NCBI RefSeq assembly: GCF_006149005.1
Contig: NZ_VBSL01000011.1
Coordinates: 1 to 64,000, forward strand
Origin: Larkinella sp. C7
Lineage (GTDB): Bacteria > Bacteroidota > Bacteroidia > Cytophagales > Spirosomataceae
Direction: 5' to 3'
DNA length: 64,000 bases
The notes under the pieces are model-generated. The model saw only the letters and a program-made list of their open reading frames with translations, was not told where the DNA came from and did not search any database. Shown here piece after piece: positions 26,432 to 36,301 of this stretch (position 1 is its first letter; every line of letters starts with the position of its first letter). The translations under genes and the position numbers were made by a program.

Positions 26432-27511
26432 CTAAAACCACCGCCTTCGGCGGAAATAAATAACCATTAAAACAAACAAAAGGACCATAACACCCAAGAC
26501 GACAAAGTAGCCGTTTTGGGTGTGGAGTTCCGGCATGTTGTCAAAATTCATTCCATAAACCCCTACAATAAACGTCAGCGGCATAAAAATAGCCGAAAAA
26601 ATCGTCAGCGTTTTCATGACGGCATTCATGCGGTTGCTGAGCGTCGACAAATAAACATCCAGCAAACCGGTGGCCAGTTCGCGGTAGGAATCGATGCTGT
26701 CAAGCACCTGAATCACGTGGTCATACAGATCGCGGAGGAAAGGCATGGTGGCCGGACGAATCAGTTCACTGTCTTCCAGAATCAGCCGGTTGATCATTTC
26801 GCGAACGGGCCAGACCACTTTCCGCATCAACGTCAGTTCGCGTTTCAGGGTATACAGCCGTGTCAGGGTTTGCTGCCCGGCCACCTGCTGAATGATGCTA
26901 TTTTCCAGGATTTCGAGCTTTTCGCCGATGCTGTCCAGCACCACAAAATAATGGTCGACGACCAAATCCATCAAGGCATAGAGCAGGTAATCGGGGCCGT
27001 TGCGCCGGGTTTTGCCCGCCGACGCTTCAATGCGATCGAGAACCGGCTGAAACAAATCGATTTTTCGTTCCTCCTGAAACGAAATCAGATAGTTTTTGCC
27101 CAACACAAAACTCAGGTGTTCATTTTCCAACTCCTGTGTATCAGTGTTGAAATGCAGCATTTTAAGCGTTGAAAACACATAAGCACCGTCGTATTCCTCC
27201 ACTTTCGGCTTTTGCTGGGAGTTCATAACGTCCTCGAGCAACAGCGGGTGCAAGTGGTATTGCTGGCCGATGCGCTCCACCACGGCGGGTTCGTGAATGC
27301 CGTCGACGTTGAGCCAGGAGACGAACGGTGAACCGTCAGTCGGTCGCCCGCAGGAATCCAGCCGCTTCAGGGTTTCGACGGTATAACTGGCTTCGTTGTA
27401 GAGAATCCGCCGAATGGTGGTTTTGTAGTCGATCTCCTGACCAACGTAAATGAGGGAACCCGGTGAGGTTCCCACTTTTTTTTCAGAATGCTTGTACCGG
27501 CGTCTGCCCAT
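26432..27511 (-). CDS. corA: CorA-type magnesium/cobalt transporter
   Basis: A 359-residue inner-membrane divalent cation channel. It has the large cytoplasmic funnel (about 1-295), a long stalk helix and two C-terminal transmembrane helices; the selectivity signature YGMNF closes the first. The outer loop (DNMPELHTQNG) and the basic tail FRRRRWF are typical. It ends 14 bases before the murF-alr ATG, so they share a transcript. Confidence 0.95.
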   Translation of the reverse strand: MGRRRYKHSEKKVGTSPGSLIYVGQEIDYKTTIRRILYNEASYTVETLKRLDSCGRPTDGSPFVSWLNVDGIHEPAVVERIGQQYHLHPLLLEDVMNSQQKPKVEEYDGAYVFSTLKMLHFNTDTQELENEHLSFVLGKNYLISFQEERKIDLFQPVLDRIEASAGKTRRNGPDYLLYALMDLVVDHYFVVLDSIGEKLEILENSIIQQVAGQQTLTRLYTLKRELTLMRKVVWPVREMINRLILEDSELIRPATMPFLRDLYDHVIQVLDSIDSYRELATGLLDVYLSTLSNRMNAVMKTLTIFSAIFMPLTFIVGVYGMNFDNMPELHTQNGYFVVLGVMVLLFVLMVIYFRRRRWF

Positions 27512-27565
27512 CGTTTTCAGGCACTCACGAACCAGGCGGTGTTACCCGTCCTGTCTCCGCAAGCA

Positions 27566-28432
27566 CTAGTAGTTTTCTTTCGCGTGATACACCAAAACCG
27601 GAATGTCGGAACTCAACACCATGCGTTTGGTCAGGCTGGGGTTCAGCAATTTGCTCAGGAAATCCCGTTCGCGGGTTGCCATGATCAGCAGATCGACCTG
27701 GTGGGTTTTGTTGTATTTCGTCAATCCTTCTTTCACATTATCGGCATCGACGGTGTCTTCTACAAACCGCTCCCGGCCAAATTCGGCTTCGATCTGATCC
27801 AGAAACTGGCGGTCGTCATACACATTGGGCTGGTTGAGGGCCTTGATTTTCACGAGTCTTAATTTGGACTCAAACATCCGGGCAAGCTGAACAACGGGCC
27901 GAAGGATGTGGTTTTCGTCAAACTCCAGTTGGGTTGCATACACGATGTTTTCCAGCCGAACCGGATGGTTTTCGCCGTGTTCCAGCGTTGGCACCACCAA
28001 AACCGGGCAGTGGGCCGTCATGGCCACATCGGCCGCCGAACTCCCCGCCAGCCAGTCAAAAAACGTATCGATGTGGCTCCGCCCCATTACGATCAGATCC
28101 GGCTGTAACTCATCGGCCACCTCCACAATTTCATCGTCGATTGATCCAAATCGGTTTTCAATCCGGGCCGTAAACCCTTCCCGTTCAAGCTGTTCGGCCA
28201 ACTCCTGCAGGTTTAACTCGCCAACGTCTTCCATTTCCTGAGCCGCCAGAATGCCCGCTCCTACTTCGCCCGTCGGCAGCGTCGTGTCCGGAATAAAAGG
28301 CTGCGTGACGTGAGCCAGCACCAGCGTCGTTTCATGGCCATCGTTGATATAGTGTTTGGCAATGAATTTGGCCCAGGCCAGGGCCAAATTGGAGGTGCCG
28401 GTAAAATCAGTGGGAACCAGTATATTTTTCAT
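27566..28432 (-). CDS. Tandem-domain universal stress protein
   Basis: A 288-residue protein made of two UspA domains (about 1-150 and 155-288), each starting with a KNILVPTDF-like or ENIVYATQL-like strand. An ATP-binding G-2x-G-9x-G(S/T)-like motif is visible in the first (MGRSHIDTFFDWLAGSSA); in the second it is degraded (MATRERDFLSKLLNPS), so only one nucleotide site is likely. It lies 54 bases upstream of corA on the same strand. Confidence 0.88.
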   Translation of the reverse strand: MKNILVPTDFTGTSNLALAWAKFIAKHYINDGHETTLVLAHVTQPFIPDTTLPTGEVGAGILAAQEMEDVGELNLQELAEQLEREGFTARIENRFGSIDDEIVEVADELQPDLIVMGRSHIDTFFDWLAGSSAADVAMTAHCPVLVVPTLEHGENHPVRLENIVYATQLEFDENHILRPVVQLARMFESKLRLVKIKALNQPNVYDDRQFLDQIEAEFGRERFVEDTVDADNVKEGLTKYNKTHQVDLLIMATRERDFLSKLLNPSLTKRMVLSSDIPVLVYHAKENY

Positions 28433-28524
28433 GCTTTGAGGGATTAGTGATTCCATACTAACAAAAAAAGAAGGCTTCCGGCCCGGAAACCTTGTTAATT
28501 CTTTATGAACACGGTTTCAAATAC

Positions 28525-28830
28525 TTCGATATTTAATGTTCGATATTCAAGATTCGATATTCATTTTTTGATTTTAACGCAAACGGTGAGATTACTGACC
28601 CGGGAAAGGTCCCATGTTAATAGCAAATGCGTATTCTGAGCACCCCGGCGTGCCAGAGGTACGCGATACAGACTTGGTTGCGTACCTGCGGCACACCTGA
28701 ATCTCTTAAAATACCCATTTCCTATTAACCTTACGTGCCGCTGGCACTTAAACAACGGTTAGGCAAGGGCATCATCTCATCGTTGGCATTGATTTTAATA
28801 AATATCGAATACTGAACATCGAATAACGAA
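28525..28830. repeat. Interrupted hairpin island with ATTCGAT-type arms
   Basis: Left arm 28525-28577 and right arm 28789-28830 are diverged inverted copies of an (A/T)TTCGATATTC repeat. They are separated by about 210 bp instead of the usual loop of 10-30 nt, and the inside looks like an insertion. No gene is seen in the 427 bp between the usp and polA genes. Confidence 0.6.
28578..28788. mobile_element. Candidate 211-bp MITE
   Basis: The segment has imperfect terminal inverted repeats: the left end (28578-28592) and the reverse complement of the right end (28774-28788) agree at 12 of 15 positions, both of the form GC(A/C)AACG(G/A)TGAGAT. It is flanked by an exact 10-bp direct repeat, TTGATTTTAA (28568-28577 and 28789-28798), like a target-site duplication. 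Inside is a strong hairpin (GTGCC/GGCAC outer, AGGTACGC/GCGTACCT inner, about 28649-28693) and a smaller GTGCC-GCT-GGCAC hairpin. No coding capacity. The AT-rich direct repeat could be chance. Confidence 0.5.
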
Positions 28831-28859
28831 GTGGTTTCCGCTCATCGGAGCAGGTTGCG

Positions 28860-31832
28860 TCAATGCGCCACCAGCCAGTTTTCGCCAATTCCGATACCAG
28901 TTTCCATCTTGACCGCCAGCGGAATCGCCGTTCGCATCAGTTCACCGACGTTTTCTTTCAACAACTCCAGTTCATCCTTGTGGGCATCGAAAACCAGTTC
29001 GTCATGAACGGTCAGGATCATGCGTGACTTCAAGCGGTTTTCCCGGATAAACTTGTCAATGTTGATCATCGCAATCTTGATCATATCGGCCGCCGACCCC
29101 TGAATGGGTGCGTTGATGGCGTTGCGCTCGGCAAAACTCCGGTCGGTCATGTTCCGGGAATTGATGTCGCGCAAATACCGGCGTCGGCCCAGAATCGTTT
29201 CGGCATATTCGCATTCGCGGGCCTTTTCAATCGCTCCGTCCATGTACTCTTTAATGGCCGGAAAACCGGCAAAATATTCCTGAATAATTTCGGCCGCTTC
29301 CCGGCGCGGAATCCGCAATCGGCGGGAAAGGCCGAACGCTGAAATCCCGTAGATGATCCCGAAATTGACCATTTTAGCTTTCCGGCGCATGTCTGAATCC
29401 ACCTCCGCCAGCGGTACTTTGAACACCTTGCTGGCGGTTTGGGTGTGAATATCGATGCCGTTGTTGAACGCGTCCAGCATGGTTTGATCCCCGCTGAAAG
29501 CCGCCATGATGCGCAGCTCGATTTGCGAATAATCCGCCGACATGATCAGAAAATCATCGCTGTGGGGCACGAAAGCCTTCCGAATTTCACGACCCCGGGG
29601 CGTCCGGATCGGAATGTTCTGCAGGTTCGGATTGGTCGAACTCAAACGCCCGGTTGCCGCCACCGCCTGGTTGAACGAGGTGTGAATCCGGCCATCGTGT
29701 TTACTCATCATGAGCGGAAGCGCATCGACGTAGGTGTTTTTCAATTTGACCAACTCGCGGTAATCCAGAATCTTCCGGGCAATTTCGTGATCGGCTTCCA
29801 GATCGGTCAGAATCTCCTCGCCGGTGGCATACTGACCGGTTTTGGTCTTTTTCGCTTTGCTGTCCAGTTTCAGTTTATCAAACAACACCTCGCCCAGTTG
29901 TTTGGGAGATCCCACGTTGAAGGGGCCGCCCGCCAGTTCATAAATTTCGCTCTGCACCTGCCGGATGTCGGTTTCGAGCGTCGCAGAAAGCTCGGCCAGG
30001 GCATTCATATCCACTTTCACGCCCCCCAGTTCCATGTCGCCGAGGACGCGCACCAGCGGCATTTCAACTTCGTAGAACAGTTTGGTGAGCTGATTTTTCT
30101 CCAGCAACGGCAAAAAAGTGTCTTTCAGTTGCAGGGTAATATCGGCATCTTCTCCGGCGTATTCGACCACTTTCTGAATTTCGACATCGCGCATCGACAA
30201 CTGCTTCGGCCCTTTCTTGCCAATCAGCGTTTCGATCGAAACCGGTTCGTAATTCAGGTGCGTCATCGCCATCATGTCCATGTTGTGCCGCTGCTCCGGT
30301 TCGATCAGGTAATGCGCCACCATCGTATCGAACAGCTTGCCCTGCACTTCGATGCCGTATTTTTTCAGCATCAGCATATCGTATTTCAGGTTCTGGCCGA
30401 CCTTGATGATCCCGGCATTTTCAAAAACCGAGCGAAACTCTTCGACAATGGCCTGGGCTTCTTCGCGATCAGCCGGAACCGGCACGTAAAACGCTTCACC
30501 CTTGCGGTATGCAAACGACAAACCCACCAGATCGGCCTCAACGGGATCGGTCGAGGTCGTTTCCGAATCGAAACACAAGGTATCCTGCTGATTCAAATAA
30601 TGCACCAGACTTTTCCGCAACGCGGGGGTATCGACCAGCCGGTAATCATGAACGACCGAATCAATCGTGCGCCGGGGTTCAGGCTGTCGGTCATTCGGTT
30701 CCACTTCTGTCCAGTCAGCCTGCATATCGTCCGTGTTGGCAATCGCCTGCGGCCGGGCTCCTTTTTCAAAGGCTGAAATGGCCGCGCCCACACCCGGTTT
30801 TTGATCGAATGCAAACGGCAAGCCCTCCGTCCCGGATGCATTCGCAGCCGGGGTTGCAGCGGGGGCCAGAACCGCTTCATCGAACAGGCCCATCTGCCCT
30901 TTGGCACCCGGTTTGGCCGGAGCCACCGGAAACGGGCTGGGCTCCGAATCTTCCTCGCCCACCAGCCGCCGACGCAGTTGCCGGAATTCCAGTTCGTCCA
31001 GCAAGGCCGACAGTTTGGGTTTGTCAGGTTCGGTATGTCGCAGGGCGTCTTCGTTAAATTCGAGCGGAACGTCGAGGTGGATGGTGGCCAGTTGTTTCGA
31101 CAGCAGGCCCTGTTGGGCAAACTGCACCACGTTCTCTTTCAGCTTGCCTTTCAGTTTGTCGGCATTGGCAATCAGGTTTTCGACGCTGCCAAATTCGGCC
31201 ACGAGTTTCTGAGCGGTTTTTTCGCCAACGCCCGGAATCCCCGGAATGTTATCGACCGAATCACCCATGAGCCCCAGCATGTCGGTCACCTGACTGATTT
31301 CCTGAATCTGCCAGCGATCGAGCACTTCTTTCACGCCCAGTTTTTCGGCTCCTTTGCCCATGAACGCCGGGCGGTAAATGTAGACGTGTTCTTCGACGAG
31401 CTGGCCGTAATCTTTATCCGGCGTCATCATAAACACCTCAAAACCAGCTTTCGAAGCCCGTTTGGCGAGCGTTCCGATGATGTCATCCGCTTCGTAGCCA
31501 TCCAGAATCAGAATCGGAATGTTCATGGCTTCCACCAGCTTTTTCACATACGGAATAGCAATGCTGATATCCTCGGGCATGGCCTGACGATTGGCCTTGT
31601 ATTCCACAAAAGCCTCGTGCCGGAAGGTCTTTTTGCTGCTATCGAACGCAACGCCGATGTGGGTCGGTTTTTCCTTTTGAAGAATCTCCAGCATGGCGTT
31701 CGTAAATCCGAATACACAACTGGTATTCAGGCCCCTGGAGGTGATGCGGGGGGCTTTACTGAAGGCAAAATGGGCGCGGTAAATCAACGCCAGTGCATCC
31801 AGCAAAAACAGTTTCTTTTCTGGTTTATTCAT
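28860..31832 (-). CDS. polA: DNA polymerase I
   Basis: A 990-residue replicative-repair polymerase with all three activities. The 5'-3' exonuclease domain covers about 1-290 (GYEADDIIGT near 113-122), the 3'-5' exonuclease about 400-580 (intact acidic pair in CFDSETTST, so proofreading is likely retained), and the polymerase about 600-990 with motif A SADYSQIELR, motif B RRKAKMVNFGIIYG and motif C VHDELVFD. A low-complexity linker near 300-370 is the only unusual part. The start at 31832 gives the standard KLFLLDALALIYRAH N-terminus. Confidence 0.97.
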   Translation of the reverse strand: MNKPEKKLFLLDALALIYRAHFAFSKAPRITSRGLNTSCVFGFTNAMLEILQKEKPTHIGVAFDSSKKTFRHEAFVEYKANRQAMPEDISIAIPYVKKLVEAMNIPILILDGYEADDIIGTLAKRASKAGFEVFMMTPDKDYGQLVEEHVYIYRPAFMGKGAEKLGVKEVLDRWQIQEISQVTDMLGLMGDSVDNIPGIPGVGEKTAQKLVAEFGSVENLIANADKLKGKLKENVVQFAQQGLLSKQLATIHLDVPLEFNEDALRHTEPDKPKLSALLDELEFRQLRRRLVGEEDSEPSPFPVAPAKPGAKGQMGLFDEAVLAPAATPAANASGTEGLPFAFDQKPGVGAAISAFEKGARPQAIANTDDMQADWTEVEPNDRQPEPRRTIDSVVHDYRLVDTPALRKSLVHYLNQQDTLCFDSETTSTDPVEADLVGLSFAYRKGEAFYVPVPADREEAQAIVEEFRSVFENAGIIKVGQNLKYDMLMLKKYGIEVQGKLFDTMVAHYLIEPEQRHNMDMMAMTHLNYEPVSIETLIGKKGPKQLSMRDVEIQKVVEYAGEDADITLQLKDTFLPLLEKNQLTKLFYEVEMPLVRVLGDMELGGVKVDMNALAELSATLETDIRQVQSEIYELAGGPFNVGSPKQLGEVLFDKLKLDSKAKKTKTGQYATGEEILTDLEADHEIARKILDYRELVKLKNTYVDALPLMMSKHDGRIHTSFNQAVAATGRLSSTNPNLQNIPIRTPRGREIRKAFVPHSDDFLIMSADYSQIELRIMAAFSGDQTMLDAFNNGIDIHTQTASKVFKVPLAEVDSDMRRKAKMVNFGIIYGISAFGLSRRLRIPRREAAEIIQEYFAGFPAIKEYMDGAIEKARECEYAETILGRRRYLRDINSRNMTDRSFAERNAINAPIQGSAADMIKIAMINIDKFIRENRLKSRMILTVHDELVFDAHKDELELLKENVGELMRTAIPLAVKMETGIGIGENWLVAH

Positions 31833-31948
31833 TGGTAAGTTGCCGGAAAACGGTCTGCGCAACGGGCAGAAAACGACCCTTGCAAATAACGAAATATCGT
31901 CTCCGTATCAAAATCATAACGACGGCGCCGGGGGATTGATTCCGGTCG

Positions 31949-32443
31949 CTACTGATCCCGAATCGCGTTTAAGTACACTTGTTGCAGGGTTTTATAAGAG
32001 GCTGTCGTACCCGAAATTATATCCTGAACCGGTCCCGGCTTGTCATCAGAAAAGAAACGGTGCCTTTTACGAAAGTCAATTTCGTACGGGCCATAATTCC
32101 ACGAAAAAATATCGAAGTCGCTGGCCGCTTCATCATCCAGCCCCCATCCGGCAGCCACAGCATACGGCCCGATATCCCCTTCGATGGCTTGCAACAGGGA
32201 ATCATCGCTGTGAAAAAAGAGATGAAACCCCGCTAAAAAACCAGAATCCGGTAAAATATATACCCTGATCGTTTCAATTTTCAATCCGTAGAGAAACAGA
32301 TTGTTTTCTGCCAATTCTTTGTTCGATAGGTATAGCAACCGATACAAGCCATTCATAGACACAGGACGCACGCGTGCGTCCGTCTGGAAGTCTATCTTTT
32401 CGAGGTATGCAATGCTTTCGCTCAGGTTTTTAAAGTCTGCCAT
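31949..32443 (-). CDS. Hypothetical soluble protein, 164 aa
   Basis: I do not recognise this protein. It has no signal or membrane helix, is rich in aromatic residues (FDIFSWNYGPYEID) and acidic overall, with a short helical N-terminus. Codon use is like its neighbours. It stands alone, with polA upstream of no shared operon and a terminator at 32510-32539 isolating it from the DUF1080 gene. Size and composition would also suit an immunity or SUKH-like protein, but no motif supports that. Confidence 0.6.
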   Translation of the reverse strand: MADFKNLSESIAYLEKIDFQTDARVRPVSMNGLYRLLYLSNKELAENNLFLYGLKIETIRVYILPDSGFLAGFHLFFHSDDSLLQAIEGDIGPYAVAAGWGLDDEAASDFDIFSWNYGPYEIDFRKRHRFFSDDKPGPVQDIISGTTASYKTLQQVYLNAIRDQ

Positions 32444-32509
32444 TACGCCACTTGGTTAGGTTGAACCTAAATTTTAGATCACCGGAGAGATCCAAGGCGG
32501 TTTTTAAAA

Positions 32510-32539
32510 GGAAAAGGGCGACTGAAGCCGCCCTTTTCC
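32510..32539 (-). terminator. Intrinsic terminator after the DUF1080 gene
   Basis: GGAAAAGGGCG (32510-32520) pairs perfectly with CGCCCTTTTCC (32529-32539); on the minus strand the stem is followed by a T-rich run. It lies 26 bases downstream of the DUF1080 stop codon. Confidence 0.75.
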
Positions 32540-32564
32540 AAAAAATCAGTTGTCAGATGCAGCA

Positions 32565-33641
32565 CTACAACTCCCGCACCCAGATATTCCGGAAGCTGAT
32601 CGGTTCGCTTTTGTCACCGTGAGCCTGCAATTTGATGGGTGCCGATTCGTATTTTTTGTACTGGGGCTGACCAATGTACGTCGTTTCGCCTTTCAGTTCG
32701 TAGTTGTTCTGCACCACGACGCCGTTGTGAATAACCGTCACGTGGGCCGGGGTCTGCACCGAGCCATCGGCGTTGAATTTCGGAGCATTCCAGATCACGT
32801 CGTACACCTGCCATTCGCCCGGTTTTTTGCTGGCGTTGGCCAGCGGAATCGCCTGCTTGTAGATGCTTCCTGCCTGGCCGTTCGAGTAGGTTTTGTTTTC
32901 GTACGAATCCAGCACCTGGAGCTCATAGCCCGCGTCGCCGGGGCCGGTAGAAGCCAGGAAGATGCCGCTGTTGCCCCGGCTCTGGCCGGTCAATGAGATT
33001 TTCTCGGGAATCTTCCATTCGATGTGAAGCTGGTAGTTCGTGAACGACCGCTTGGTTTCGATGTTACCGGCGGCCTTGTTGACGGTCAGAACGCCTTTGG
33101 AAACCGTCCAGTTGGCGGGCGATTTGTCTTTCACCGTCACCCACTGATCCAGGTTTTTGCCGTCGAACAGAATCACCGCGTCAGAGGGCGCATCGAGGGG
33201 CGTTTTTCCCGCCGTAATCACCTTCGGAACCGGGTCCCATACTTCAGTTTCTTCGGGTTTTGCCCGCGGACGAGTGGCAGTTGCCGTGCTGGAGGAGCCA
33301 CCCTGACGCATCAGCGTTCCGGGAACCTCGCTGCCATTGTAATTGACGGACAGAATCATTTTATCACCCTCAACGGTCCCTTTGACAGGAATCACATTCC
33401 CATCGTATTCCGTTTTGAACGAGAAACTGGTGCCATCCACCTTTCCCTCTTTGATGGGAAGGGAGCCGTTCGCATTGCCGATGGTTCCGGTCAGTTGGTT
33501 GCCGTCGGTTTTCAGGTCCAGGGTCAATGCATAATCGTCGCCTATTTTTCCGGACCATTTCCCGTCAATCGGACCCGCAGCCAGCGCAACGGTAAGGCCG
33601 AAAAAAGCACTTAAAATCGAGGTAAAAAAATGTTTCTTCAT
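32565..33641 (-). CDS. Exported DUF1080 (3-keto-glycoside hydrolase-like) protein
   Basis: A 358-residue exported protein: signal peptide 1-21 (LTVALAAG), a small beta domain about 22-105 that I do not recognise (WSGKIGDDYALTLDLKTDGNQ, repeated G-turns), a linker, and a C-terminal DUF1080 LamG-like domain from about 150 (LFDGKNLDQW to RNIWVREL). DUF1080 proteins include 3-keto-disaccharide hydrolases and carbohydrate-binding modules. Its gene starts 37 bases after the M1 peptidase stop. Confidence 0.8.
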   Translation of the reverse strand: MKKHFFTSILSAFFGLTVALAAGPIDGKWSGKIGDDYALTLDLKTDGNQLTGTIGNANGSLPIKEGKVDGTSFSFKTEYDGNVIPVKGTVEGDKMILSVNYNGSEVPGTLMRQGGSSSTATATRPRAKPEETEVWDPVPKVITAGKTPLDAPSDAVILFDGKNLDQWVTVKDKSPANWTVSKGVLTVNKAAGNIETKRSFTNYQLHIEWKIPEKISLTGQSRGNSGIFLASTGPGDAGYELQVLDSYENKTYSNGQAGSIYKQAIPLANASKKPGEWQVYDVIWNAPKFNADGSVQTPAHVTVIHNGVVVQNNYELKGETTYIGQPQYKKYESAPIKLQAHGDKSEPISFRNIWVREL

Positions 33642-33678
33642 AGGAATTCCCTGGGTTTTGTTTTTGACGAATACTGTT

Positions 33679-36234
33679 TTAAAAATCTTTAAACTGCTCA
33701 TACATTTCCTTTAGTTTCGGATCGCGCTCGCTCAGCCGAATGTCTTTCCGCATGGATTTGACGCCTTCGATGTCCTGCAACAAGCCCAGCACCTGATAGG
33801 CCCCAAACCGCACAAAATACGCCGGGCTCGTGCGCGCCATCACTTCCAGCATCGGAATGGCCTGCCGCTGGGTGTCGGCCCCCGACCGAATCAGGTATTT
33901 CCCGAAGACCTGCAAAAAGTTATAAAGGTCCTGCGATTTCATGGTGCTCATCTTGTTGATGAACCAGGTATAGCGGCTGGTATCGGTCGAATTGGCGTAA
34001 TAATTGGCCACTGCCGTCACGATGTCGCCATTGGGGACATTCTCAAAACGGGCGGCAATTTCATTGGCGTCACCCGGTTTTGACAACAAATAGGAATCCA
34101 GTGCCGACGAAACGACCGCATACGACGTATCATTCAGCGCTTCCCGGAACAGCGGGTCATTGACATTGTCGGCATACGAAGCCAGCGTGTTGATGCCTTC
34201 CTGCCGCACCAGTGAGCGTTCGTCATTGCGGGCTTTGCTCTGCACAATCCGCTCCACTTCCGCAAACTCCTGCCCGTCGTATTCCGCAAAGTTTCCAACG
34301 GCCACCTGACGGATTTTCCAGAATTTGTCCTGCATGGCGTCCATCATCATGTGCCGAACCGTCGAATCGATCAGGTTGCTCTTGTCTTCCAGCCGGGTAA
34401 TCGACTCGTATTTGTCCCGGTAATTGTCGGTATGATAAAATTGAAACAACAGTTCCGCCTTGTTTTTTTCCTGCTCAACGGTTCCAACAATCCGGTGATC
34501 CGCGTCGAACACGATCAAATCCGGGCGTTGTTCCACCGTAAAATTGAGCACCTGTCTGGCTTTATCGACCACCACATCATAGCTTTTCTTCTGCCCTTTT
34601 ACCCACAGATCCACTTTCACGGGCAGGCGATAAATCGGGGTTTTGGTCGAATCCTGTTGCTGAATAACCGTCAACTGTACGCCCCCCTGCCGGTATTCTT
34701 TTTCGATCTTGATCACCGGATGGCCCGGTTTCAGAAACCACTGATCGAAGAACCAGTTCAGGTCTTCGCCGGTCACCTCTTCAAAAGCTTCGCGCAGGTC
34801 GCTGAGCTCGGCGGTTTTGAAACGGTGGCGTTTGAGATACAGCGTCAGGGATTCGAAAAAAGCATCATCGCCAATCGTCCGGCGGAGCAGGTGCAACACC
34901 CGGCCCCCTTTGGCATACGAGTGGCTGTCGAACATCTGCTCGCGGTCGGTGTAGCGGTACCGGATCAGCGGTTCCTGCTTGGTTTCCGATTCGGCAATGT
35001 ACTGATTCAGATCATCCAGCCCGTGCATATCGGCCGAATACGTCCCTTCGTTGTGTTCCCGCCAGAGGTATTCGGCGTAGGTGGCAAAGGCTTCGTTCAG
35101 CGGCAGGTTGGCCCACGACTCGGCGGTGGCCAGGTTTCCGAACCAGTGGTGCGACAGTTCGTGCGAAATCACATCATCGGAGTTGCCATCCACCAGTTGC
35201 CGCCCGTCCATCTGAACGGTTTCACCATGAACCGTCGCCGTGGTGTTTTCCATCGCGCCGGTAACAAAATCGCGCACGGCAATCTGGCTGTATTTCTCCC
35301 AGACGTACGGCACCCCGAATTTTTTCTCAAAAAACTCAACCATCGCGGGCGTCCGGCCAAAAATGGCGCGGGCGTCTTTCTCGTAGGCCGGTTCCACATA
35401 GTAGCTGACTTCCAGCGGCCCGCGCTCCGGTGTTGCCGCCAGCGAATCCCTGACGTAGGCGAAATCACCCACGGCAATCATTGCCAGATAGGGCGAATGG
35501 GGCAAGGTTTGTCGCCAGTAATCGGTGCGCGAACTGTCCTGATTGACCGTTGATGAAATGAGTTTTCCGTTGGAAAGCGTCCGGTATTTGTTCTCGACCG
35601 TCAGGTAAATCTCCTGCGTCATTTTCTCGTTCGGCGTGTCGATGGTCGGAAACCAGCACGAATTGGCTTCGGTTTCGCCCTGGGTCCAGATCTGGCGGGG
35701 TTTGTTCGGTTCCGCGCCGTCGTGGTTGATAAAATACAGCCCTTTATCCTGCGAAATGGCCGCACTGCCTCCCAATGGTCGTTCGTTCGGTTTGGCGGTA
35801 TAAACGATCTGAATATCGAAGGTATCGGCGCGGGTGTAGGTTCGGGGCAGCAGAACGTGAATCTTTTGCCGGTCGTTGTAGGTATAGTTGAGCGTATCGA
35901 AAACCGTTTCACCGGTTTTCAGCGTGTCGAGCAGAAAAACGCCTTTGATTTCGAACCCTTTCGCATCGACATCCAGCGTATTCTGGGGATAAAAATGCGG
36001 TTTGAACCGCAGGCGCGCAATGCCGTGAACCCACTGGCGCACCCAGTCGAAGCTCAGATCGAGCCGGGTGTGAAGCAAATCGTGGGGCAGCGTTCGGGTG
36101 GCGTTATAGGGTCCGTTGACCGTGAGCGGAGCGTTTTTTTTGTCCGCATCACCCGCACGATTCTGCCCCAGTGCCCACTGGCTACTGATAATAATAAGAA
36201 GGACGAACCCGATATTTCGGATAATTTTAAGCAT
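33679..36234 (-). CDS. Exported M1-family zinc aminopeptidase
   Basis: An 851-residue metallopeptidase with a signal peptide (1-23, ending ALG). The GAMEN exopeptidase signature is at 326-330, and the zinc site HELSHH starts at 358 with E381 in NEAF; all ligands are present. After the catalytic region a C-terminal beta and HEAT-like region continues to the end. It removes N-terminal residues from peptides, probably in the periplasm. ATG 36234 and 36243 both keep the signal. Confidence 0.93.
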   Translation of the reverse strand: MLKIIRNIGFVLLIIISSQWALGQNRAGDADKKNAPLTVNGPYNATRTLPHDLLHTRLDLSFDWVRQWVHGIARLRFKPHFYPQNTLDVDAKGFEIKGVFLLDTLKTGETVFDTLNYTYNDRQKIHVLLPRTYTRADTFDIQIVYTAKPNERPLGGSAAISQDKGLYFINHDGAEPNKPRQIWTQGETEANSCWFPTIDTPNEKMTQEIYLTVENKYRTLSNGKLISSTVNQDSSRTDYWRQTLPHSPYLAMIAVGDFAYVRDSLAATPERGPLEVSYYVEPAYEKDARAIFGRTPAMVEFFEKKFGVPYVWEKYSQIAVRDFVTGAMENTTATVHGETVQMDGRQLVDGNSDDVISHELSHHWFGNLATAESWANLPLNEAFATYAEYLWREHNEGTYSADMHGLDDLNQYIAESETKQEPLIRYRYTDREQMFDSHSYAKGGRVLHLLRRTIGDDAFFESLTLYLKRHRFKTAELSDLREAFEEVTGEDLNWFFDQWFLKPGHPVIKIEKEYRQGGVQLTVIQQQDSTKTPIYRLPVKVDLWVKGQKKSYDVVVDKARQVLNFTVEQRPDLIVFDADHRIVGTVEQEKNKAELLFQFYHTDNYRDKYESITRLEDKSNLIDSTVRHMMMDAMQDKFWKIRQVAVGNFAEYDGQEFAEVERIVQSKARNDERSLVRQEGINTLASYADNVNDPLFREALNDTSYAVVSSALDSYLLSKPGDANEIAARFENVPNGDIVTAVANYYANSTDTSRYTWFINKMSTMKSQDLYNFLQVFGKYLIRSGADTQRQAIPMLEVMARTSPAYFVRFGAYQVLGLLQDIEGVKSMRKDIRLSERDPKLKEMYEQFKDF

Positions 36235-36301
36235 ACAGATCATTCACTTAGCCTTATCAAAACGGGGAAATTCGTTTTTTAGTAAATACTTTTCCATTCC
36301 T

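Noticed and set aside
28561-28755. 64-codon frame on the minus strand between usp and polA
   Set aside because: It lies inside the MITE-like segment and reads its hairpins; no family features.
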